Assembly: GCF_005484585.1 (NCBI RefSeq) | Contig: NZ_CP039435.1 | Coordinates: forward strand, 992,001-1,056,000 | DNA from: Brevundimonas sp. SGAir0440 | GTDB lineage: Bacteria > Pseudomonadota > Alphaproteobacteria > Caulobacterales > Caulobacteraceae | Direction of reading: 5' to 3' | DNA length: 64,000 nt | Shown: positions 58,859 to 64,000 of the stretch, piece after piece | Numbering within the stretch: position 1 is the first letter of the stretch | Layout of the letters: each line of letters opens with the position of its first letter | Translations under genes and position numbers: made by a program | Notes under the pieces: generated by a model | Database searches by the model: none | What the model saw: the letters and a program-made list of their open reading frames with translations, nothing else | What the model was told of the DNA's origin: nothing

Positions 58859-59644
58859 GTGACCTATTGCGTAGGCATGCTGGTGGACGACGGGTTGGCG
58901 ATGATCGCCGACACGCGCACCAATGCGGGCGTGGACAACATCTCGTCCTATCGCAAACTGCACATCTACAAGTCGCCGGGCGAGCGGATCCTGGCGGTCG
59001 CGACGGCCGGCAATCTGTCGGTCACCCAGACGGCGCTGGCCATGGTCGCGGCCGGGGTCAAACTGCCGGACTCCACCGAGCTGGAAACGCTCCAGACCGC
59101 CCCGACCCTGTTCCGCGCCGCCCAGCTTCTGGGTCATGCGATGGCCAGCGTGCGCGCCAGCATCAATACGCCGCCGACGCCGACCGCCGACGGGCTGAAC
59201 GTCACCGCCTCGATGCTGCTGGGCGGTCAGATCGCCGGCGGCAAGATGGGGCTGTATCTGATCTACGGCCAGGGCAACTTCATCGAGTGTGGGCCCGATA
59301 CGCCCTATCTGCAGATCGGCGAGCTGAAATACGGCAAGCCCATTCTGGATCGCGCCCTGCACAGCTCCACCTCCCTGTCCGAGGCGGTGAAGCTTGGGCT
59401 GATCTCGTTCGATTCGACCATCCGCTCGAACATCGCCGTCGGCCCGCCGCTGGACCTGATCGTCATGCCGCGCGACCAGCTGACGGGCACGGCGCGGCGC
59501 ATCGAGGCGGACGATCCCTATTTCCGCGATCTGGGTCGGCGCTGGTCCGAAGCCTTGGCCGCCGCCCACCGCGCCATGCCCGATCCGACCTGGTTGCATA
59601 TCGACACGTCGGCGCCTCAGAGGAGCATCAGCGCCGTCGGCTAA
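58859..59644 (+). CDS. Anbu (ancestral beta-subunit) proteasome-like protease
   Basis: A 261-residue Ntn-hydrolase of the Anbu family, the bacterial proteasome beta-like protein. After Met removal the sequence starts TYCVGMLVDDGLAMIADTRT, placing Thr1 and Asp17 as in HslV, and Lys32 lies at the active-site lysine position. So the catalytic set is intact. Translation starts at a GTG (58859). It lies 61 bases after the transglutaminase and is probably in the same operon. No HslU-type unfoldase gene is visible. Confidence 0.95.
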   Translation: MTYCVGMLVDDGLAMIADTRTNAGVDNISSYRKLHIYKSPGERILAVATAGNLSVTQTALAMVAAGVKLPDSTELETLQTAPTLFRAAQLLGHAMASVRASINTPPTPTADGLNVTASMLLGGQIAGGKMGLYLIYGQGNFIECGPDTPYLQIGELKYGKPILDRALHSSTSLSEAVKLGLISFDSTIRSNIAVGPPLDLIVMPRDQLTGTARRIEADDPYFRDLGRRWSEALAAAHRAMPDPTWLHIDTSAPQRSISAVG

Positions 59645-59649
59645 TTAAG

Positions 59650-59715
59650 ATTGCGATTTGTTCGCAATTGTCTTGTGCCTTCCTGTGGAGCTGGTTATTG
59701 CGAGCGCATCGCAAA
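59650..59715. promoter_or_regulatory. Tandem Fur-like boxes before siderophore receptor
   Basis: Two palindromes of 7-5-7 form: ATTGCGA-TTTGT-TCGCAAT (59650-59668, perfect) and ATTGCGA-GCGCA-TCGCAAA (59697-59715, one mismatch), 47 bases centre to centre. They lie 24 to 90 bases before the receptor ATG, in the only AT-rich gap of this area. The form resembles the Fur box of Caulobacter relatives. Confidence 0.72.
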
Positions 59716-59739
59716 ATCAGACCAAAAGGTCGCAAGAGT

Positions 59740-62100
59740 ATGTCCGAATCCCGCGCCGCCGCGCTCCGCTCGCTTCTGTTCGCCTCCAGCGCCGCCGGCA
59801 TGCTGGTCGCCGCCCCCGCCATAGCCGCTGATGTGATCGCCGAGGACGGCGTGGTCGTCACGGCCGACCAGTCCCAGCCCGCCAATCTGGGCACGATCGA
59901 CGTCAACGGTCAGTTCAAGAAGCCGGCGCCCGTCAGTCCCGAGTTCGTCGCGCCCCTGGTGGATATCCCGCGCGCCGTGACGGTCATCCCCCAGGCCATC
60001 ATCGAACAGACCTCGGCCTCGTCCTTGCAGGACCTGCTGTCCAACTCCCCCGGCATCACCTTCGGAGCAGGCGAGGGCGGTCAGCCCCTGGCCGATCGTC
60101 CCTTCATCCGGGGCCAGTCGTCGGGCAACAACATCTTCGTGGACGGCATTCGCGACACGGGCGGCCAGCAGCGCGAGGTCTTCAACCTGGAACAGGTCGA
60201 GGTCATCAAGGGGCCGGACGCCGTTTATTCGGGACGCGGTTCGGGCGGCGGCAGCATCAACCTGGCCTCCAAATCGCCCAAGCTGAACGCCTTCACCAAT
60301 GTCAGCGCGGGCGCGGGCACCGACGGCTATTTGCGCGGCACGGTCGATGCGAACCTGCCGCTGGGCGAGACCGCCGCCCTGCGCATCAATCTGATGGGCG
60401 CCCAGGGCGACGTGCCGGGCCGCGACGCCGTCGACTACGACAAATGGGGTGCAGCCATCAGCCTGGGCGCCGGCCTGGGCACGCCGTCGTCGATGGTCTT
60501 CAGCTACTACCACCTGACCAGCGACCAGATGCCGGATTACGGCATTCCGCTATTCACCAAGATCCAGTCGCGCACCACCGACAGCGGCGTTCTGGATGTG
60601 CCCTATGACAGCTTCTATGGGCTGAAGGCGCGCGATTACCTGACCAATGAGGTGGATGCGTTCACCTTCAAGGCCGAGCATCGCCTCAACGATTTCGCCA
60701 CGATCCGCAACGTCAGCCGCTACTCGCAGACGCTGAACGACTACATCGTCACCAACCCCGGCGACGGCGGCTATGTCGGACGCGCGGCGGACGGGACCTA
60801 CTGGATGAAGCGGGGCACCAAGACCCGCTGGAACCCGGTCGCCACCCTAGCCAATGTGACCGATGTCTTCGGCCATTTCGCCACCGGTTCGATCAAGCAC
60901 AGCTATGACGTCGGCGTGGAGTTGTCGCGCGAGCACAACAGGAACGCCTCCTATTCGACCTACACCACCTCGGGCTCGGCCTGTCCGACCGGTCTGACGA
61001 CAATCAGCGGGTCCTATCCGACCGCTGCTGGGGCGCTTGGCGCGGGAGACTGCACCCCGGTCTACAACCCCAACCCCGACGACGCCTGGACCGGTCTCAT
61101 CAATCGCGGCCCGACCAGCTCGAACACGACCGAGGCCATCGGCGTCTATGCGAACGACAGCATCACCCTGAACGAGCGACTGATCCTGAACCTGGGCGTT
61201 CGCTGGGACCAGTATTTGGTCAAGGGCGTCAATGCGACCGCGACCCAGTCGGCCGGCGTCTGGACGACGACGGGCTATACGGCCGTTCCGAAACAGACCT
61301 GGGAGTTCACCAACTATCAGGTCGGTCTGGTGTTCAAGCCGACGCAGAACAGCAGCGTCTATGCGTCCTGGTCCACCTCTTCGACGCCGCCGACCATTTC
61401 GGCGGGCGACCAGAACGCCTCGGGCGGTACAGGCACGGTCGATGGCGTCGCCAACACGGTTCTGGATCCGGAAGACACCGAAAGCTACGAGATCGGCGCC
61501 AAGGCCAATGTCTTGAACGACCGTCTCGCCCTGTCGGCGGCCGCCTTCCATCTCACACGCAAGAACGCCCTGATCCTGGTTCAGCCCAACATCTTCCGTC
61601 AGGAGGGCGAGGTCGAGGTCAACGGCTTCGAGCTAGGCGTGTCAGGTAGCATCACGCCGAAGTGGACCGTGTTCGGCGGCTATACCTACATGGACTCCGA
61701 ACTGACCAAGGCGGCCGTGGTCGTGTCGGGCACGCCGCCGGTCGCAACCGTCAATCCGCTGCAAGGCCTGCCCCTGGCCAATACGCCCAAGCACAGCGCC
61801 AGCCTGTTCACCACCTATCGCGTCCTGCCCCGGCTGACGGTCGGCGGCGGCGTCTACTACACGTCCAAATCTCTGGGCGGGAACCAGGGCGGCGCGGGCG
61901 GCGGGAATAACCGCATCTATGCGCCCGAATGGACCCGCGTGGACGCTTTCGCCGCCTATGATCTGACGGATCGCGCGACGCTTCAGCTGAACGTCAAGAA
62001 TGCGACGGACGAGGACTACATCATGCGCACCAATGGTGTTCACCACGCCGACGTGGCCGCAGGTCGCCAGGCCATCCTGGCCCTGAACCTGCGCTTCTAA
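59740..62100 (+). CDS. TonB-dependent siderophore receptor (catecholate-type)
   Basis: A 786-residue outer-membrane receptor with signal peptide near SLLFASSAAGMLVAAPAIAA. The plug has VDIPRAVTVIPQAIIEQTSA, PGITFGAGEGGQPLADRPFIRG, NIFVDGIRDTGGQQREVFN and LEQVEVIKGPDAVYSGRG, the Fiu/CirA-like catecholate siderophore signature. The barrel ends ILALNLRF. The ATG at 59740 follows AAGAG. Two Fur-like sites precede it and a PKHD dioxygenase follows, fitting a Fiu/PiuC-type iron-uptake unit. A terminator at 62125 separates them. Confidence 0.95.
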   Translation: MSESRAAALRSLLFASSAAGMLVAAPAIAADVIAEDGVVVTADQSQPANLGTIDVNGQFKKPAPVSPEFVAPLVDIPRAVTVIPQAIIEQTSASSLQDLLSNSPGITFGAGEGGQPLADRPFIRGQSSGNNIFVDGIRDTGGQQREVFNLEQVEVIKGPDAVYSGRGSGGGSINLASKSPKLNAFTNVSAGAGTDGYLRGTVDANLPLGETAALRINLMGAQGDVPGRDAVDYDKWGAAISLGAGLGTPSSMVFSYYHLTSDQMPDYGIPLFTKIQSRTTDSGVLDVPYDSFYGLKARDYLTNEVDAFTFKAEHRLNDFATIRNVSRYSQTLNDYIVTNPGDGGYVGRAADGTYWMKRGTKTRWNPVATLANVTDVFGHFATGSIKHSYDVGVELSREHNRNASYSTYTTSGSACPTGLTTISGSYPTAAGALGAGDCTPVYNPNPDDAWTGLINRGPTSSNTTEAIGVYANDSITLNERLILNLGVRWDQYLVKGVNATATQSAGVWTTTGYTAVPKQTWEFTNYQVGLVFKPTQNSSVYASWSTSSTPPTISAGDQNASGGTGTVDGVANTVLDPEDTESYEIGAKANVLNDRLALSAAAFHLTRKNALILVQPNIFRQEGEVEVNGFELGVSGSITPKWTVFGGYTYMDSELTKAAVVVSGTPPVATVNPLQGLPLANTPKHSASLFTTYRVLPRLTVGGGVYYTSKSLGGNQGGAGGGNNRIYAPEWTRVDAFAAYDLTDRATLQLNVKNATDEDYIMRTNGVHHADVAAGRQAILALNLRF

Positions 62101-62124
62101 AGGCCGTTTCCCCGGCCTAGTCTG

Positions 62125-62152
62125 ACGGCCCCGCGATCCCCCGCGGGGCCGT
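62125..62152 (+). terminator. Intrinsic terminator of siderophore receptor
   Basis: ACGGCCCCGCG (62125-62135) pairs perfectly with CGCGGGGCCGT (62142-62152) around ATCCCC, followed by TTCGTCTTT. The dioxygenase starts 24 bases later, so it probably has its own promoter or depends on read-through. Confidence 0.75.
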
Positions 62153-62175
62153 TTCGTCTTTCAGCGAGAACGCCC

Positions 62176-62862
62176 GTGCTGCTACAGATTCCGGAAGTCT
62201 TCTCCAAGGCCGAGGTCGCGGCTCTGCGGGCGCGGCTGGACGCCGGGCCGTGGGCGGACGGCAACGCCACCTCGGGCCATCAATCGGCGACGGCGAAAAA
62301 GAACCTGCAACTGCCCGAAGAGTCGGATGTGGCGAAGGAGGTCTCGGCTCTGGTCGTCCAGGCGCTGAACGCCAATCCGATGTTTGTGGCCGCGGCCCTG
62401 CCGCACACGATCTTTCCGCCCCTGTTCAACCGCTACGAAGGCGGGGACCAGTTCGGCCTGCACGTCGACAACGCCATCCGCCAGTCCCGCAACGGCGGGG
62501 CGATCCGCATTCGCAGCGACCTCTCGGCGACCCTGTTCCTGTCCGAGCCTGAGGACTACGACGGCGGCGAACTGATCATCGAGGAGATGTACGGGTCGCA
62601 GGCGATCAAGCTGCCGGCCGGCGATCTGGTCCTGTATCCGTCCAAGAGCCTGCACCGGGTCACGCCGGTGACGCGCGGGGCGCGGGTGTCGTCCTTCATG
62701 TGGATGCAGAGCCTCGTGCGCGACGACGCCGATCGCGAGACCCTGTTCCGTCTGGACATCGCCACCCAGCGCGTGGCGTCCGAGAAGGGGCCGAAGGATC
62801 AGGCGGTGATCGAACTGACAGGCGTCTATCACAATCTGCTGCGGCGCTGGACCGAGCTCTGA
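62176..62862 (+). CDS. Fe(II)/2-oxoglutarate PKHD-type dioxygenase (PiuC/YbiX-like)
   Basis: A 228-residue PKHD hydroxylase. Iron ligands are His96 and Asp98 (FGLHVDNAI) and His160 ([10 protein letters not shown]); Arg170 (RGARVSSF) should bind 2-oxoglutarate. The start is GTG 62176 ([13 protein letters not shown]). PiuC homologues sit beside catecholate siderophore receptors such as Fiu/PiuA and are iron-regulated; their substrate is unknown, perhaps the siderophore or receptor. Confidence 0.93.
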   Translation: MLLQIPEVFSKAEVAALRARLDAGPWADGNATSGHQSATAKKNLQLPEESDVAKEVSALVVQALNANPMFVAAALPHTIFPPLFNRYEGGDQFGLHVDNAIRQSRNGGAIRIRSDLSATLFLSEPEDYDGGELIIEEMYGSQAIKLPAGDLVLYPSKSLHRVTPVTRGARVSSFMWMQSLVRDDADRETLFRLDIATQRVASEKGPKDQAVIELTGVYHNLLRRWTEL

Positions 62863-62893
62863 CACCAGAGGCGTCGCAACGTCGCTAAATGCT

Positions 62894-62912
62894 ATTGCAA
62901 CCCGTTCGCAAC
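62894..62912. promoter_or_regulatory. Fur-like box before PepSY gene
   Basis: ATTGCAA-CCCGT-TCGCAAC (62894-62912) is a 7-5-7 palindrome with two changes from the two boxes at 59650 and 59697. It ends 17 bases before the GTG of the PepSY gene. Confidence 0.6.
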
Positions 62913-62929
62913 AATGGCACAGCGACCCC

Positions 62930-63607
62930 GTGACCGAACTCGCCACACAGCGTCAGGCCGAAACCGCAGCCAAGGGCCCCAAACCCAAGGCGGCGCTGAA
63001 CGGCGCACGGTCGTTCTGGCTGAAGCAGCTGCATAGCTGGCACTGGATTTCCGCGGCGGTCAGCCTGGTCGGCATGATCCTGTTCGCGGTCACCGGCATC
63101 ACCCTGAACCATGCGGCCTCGATCCCCGGCGATCCGGTGACGGTCGAACAGACCGCGACCTTGCCGGCGCCCCTGGTGCAGCGGCTGGCGGCCTTCCCCG
63201 AAGAGACCACCGATCCCGTCCCCGACGCCGTCGCGCGCTGGGCGTCCGAGACGCTGAAGGTCGAGATCGCCGACAAGCCGACCGAGACGACGGCGGAAGA
63301 GGTCTATGTCGCCCTGGCCCTGCCCGGCGGCGACGGCTGGGTCACCATCGACCGTTCGACCGGCGAGACCCTGCACGAGAAGACGACGCGCGGCTGGATC
63401 GCCTACCTCAACGACCTGCACAAGGGCCGCAACGCCGGCGTGGTCTGGTTCTGGTTTATCGACGTCTTCGCGGCGGCCTGCGTCATCTTCGCCGTCACGG
63501 GGCTGGGTTTGATGTTCCTGCACGCCAAGGGTCGGTCCTCAACCTGGCCGCTGGCGGCGCTGGGTCTGCTGATCCCCGTCGTTATCGCCCTGATCTTCAT
63601 TCACTGA
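62930..63607 (+). CDS. PepSY-associated transmembrane protein
   Basis: A 225-residue inner-membrane protein with three hydrophobic segments: about 43-66 (ISAAVSLVGMILFAVTGITL), 167-193 (VVWFWFIDVFAAACVIFAVTG) and 202-223. A periplasmic PepSY-like part between them has EEVYVALALPGGDGWVTIDRSTGET. The conserved WHWISAAVSL at the start and HKGRNAGVVWFWFIDVFAA are hallmarks. Such proteins occur with siderophore receptors and may reduce or release iron. GTG start at 62930. Confidence 0.9.
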   Translation: MTELATQRQAETAAKGPKPKAALNGARSFWLKQLHSWHWISAAVSLVGMILFAVTGITLNHAASIPGDPVTVEQTATLPAPLVQRLAAFPEETTDPVPDAVARWASETLKVEIADKPTETTAEEVYVALALPGGDGWVTIDRSTGETLHEKTTRGWIAYLNDLHKGRNAGVVWFWFIDVFAAACVIFAVTGLGLMFLHAKGRSSTWPLAALGLLIPVVIALIFIH

Positions 63608-63618
63608 CGAGTTTTCCG

Positions 63619-64000
63619 ATGCGCCTGCTTCCCGTCGTCATCACCACCGCCGGCCTCGCCGCCGCTGCGCCCGCCATGGCCGCCGACCTGACGGTGTCGG
63701 TCGAGATTCCGCGTCTGAACACCGCCTCCTATCATCGCCCCTATGTCGCGGTGTGGATCGAAAAGCCGGACCAGTCGGCCGAACGCACCCTGGCCGTCTG
63801 GTATCAGCAGACTCGCAATAACGAGGGCGACGGCAAGGATTGGCTGAAGGATCTGCGCACCTGGTGGCGCAAGGGCGGTCGGGCCATGAGCCTGCCGGCC
63901 GACGGCGTATCCGGCGCCACGCGCGCGCCGGGCCGCCAGACCGTCACCGTACCCGCCGCCCGCCTGCGCAACCTTCAGCCCGGCCAGTACAACATTGTCG
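63619..64000 (+). CDS. DUF2271 domain protein (partial, cut by window end)
   Basis: A signal peptide (MRLLPVVITTAGLAAAAPAMAA) is followed by DUF2271 features: LTVSVEIPRLNTASYHRPYV, AVWIEKPDQSAERTLAVWY, GKDWLKDLRTWWRKGGR and GVSGATRAPG. DUF2271 genes commonly follow PepSY proteins in iron-uptake clusters; function unknown. The gene starts 11 bases after the PepSY stop and runs through the window end, 127 codons seen. Confidence 0.9.
   Translation, partial: MRLLPVVITTAGLAAAAPAMAADLTVSVEIPRLNTASYHRPYVAVWIEKPDQSAERTLAVWYQQTRNNEGDGKDWLKDLRTWWRKGGRAMSLPADGVSGATRAPGRQTVTVPAARLRNLQPGQYNIV

Overview
The window is high-GC, densely packed alphaproteobacterial chromosome. The gene set suggests a Caulobacteraceae member, most likely close to Brevundimonas: class II EPSP synthase, FYDLN-acid protein, a zwf-pgl-edd-glk Entner-Doudoroff operon, many TonB-dependent receptors, and Fur-like sites of the ATTGCGA-N5-TCGCAAT type. 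The genus is inferred from family knowledge; no database search was run.

Layout. Positions 1-4970 are accessory DNA. A leftward trio holds an unrecognised partial protein, an Apea-like HEPN protein and a small helical protein. A rightward DUF3489 / DUF2924 / large serine recombinase cassette follows, and the region stops at a leftward tRNA-Ala(GGC) at 5240-5315 whose 3' end faces the accessory DNA. From 5606 onward the content is core: FYDLN protein, aroA-cmk-rpsA-ihfB-mscL, an acyltransferase-like gene, and a POT peptide transporter. A TonB receptor then diverges from a TraB/GumN-like gene across a dyad-rich promoter. Next come tldD, a Pro/Thr-rich membrane protein, an ABC-2 exporter, a hypothetical protein, and ccmI-ccmE-ccmF-ccmH without ccmG. 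A DegP-type protease precedes a two-component system interrupted by a palindromic intergenic element, then glnE. An EF-hand protein sits before an ECF sigma / putative anti-sigma / periplasmic metal-sensor operon.

37-47 kb is carbon metabolism: eda, hmgA and the leftward zwf-pgl-edd-glk operon, mixed with small lipoproteins and membrane proteins. 47-54 kb is a compact leftward histidine operon, yerC-like regulator - hisG - hisD - hisCB fusion - hisH - hisA - hisF - hisIE. Two fusions stand out. The HisC-like half of the HisCB protein has lost its PLP lysine, and hisI and hisE are fused. The hisF start codon lies in a perfect 12-bp inverted repeat.

54-60 kb carries an FAD-dependent reductase followed by the Anbu-type proteasome operon (circularly permuted ATP-grasp, alpha-E, transglutaminase, Anbu protease), a peptide-tag or peptide-synthesis/proteolysis system of unproven function. 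The last 4.4 kb is a predicted Fur-controlled iron-uptake set: a siderophore receptor, a PiuC-like PKHD dioxygenase, a PepSY membrane protein and a DUF2271 protein cut by the window end.

The strongest candidates for new biology are the catalytically degenerate HisC-HisB fusion, the hisF start hairpin, the HEPN trio in the island, the repeat element that supplies the histidine-kinase ribosome-binding site, and the Anbu operon.
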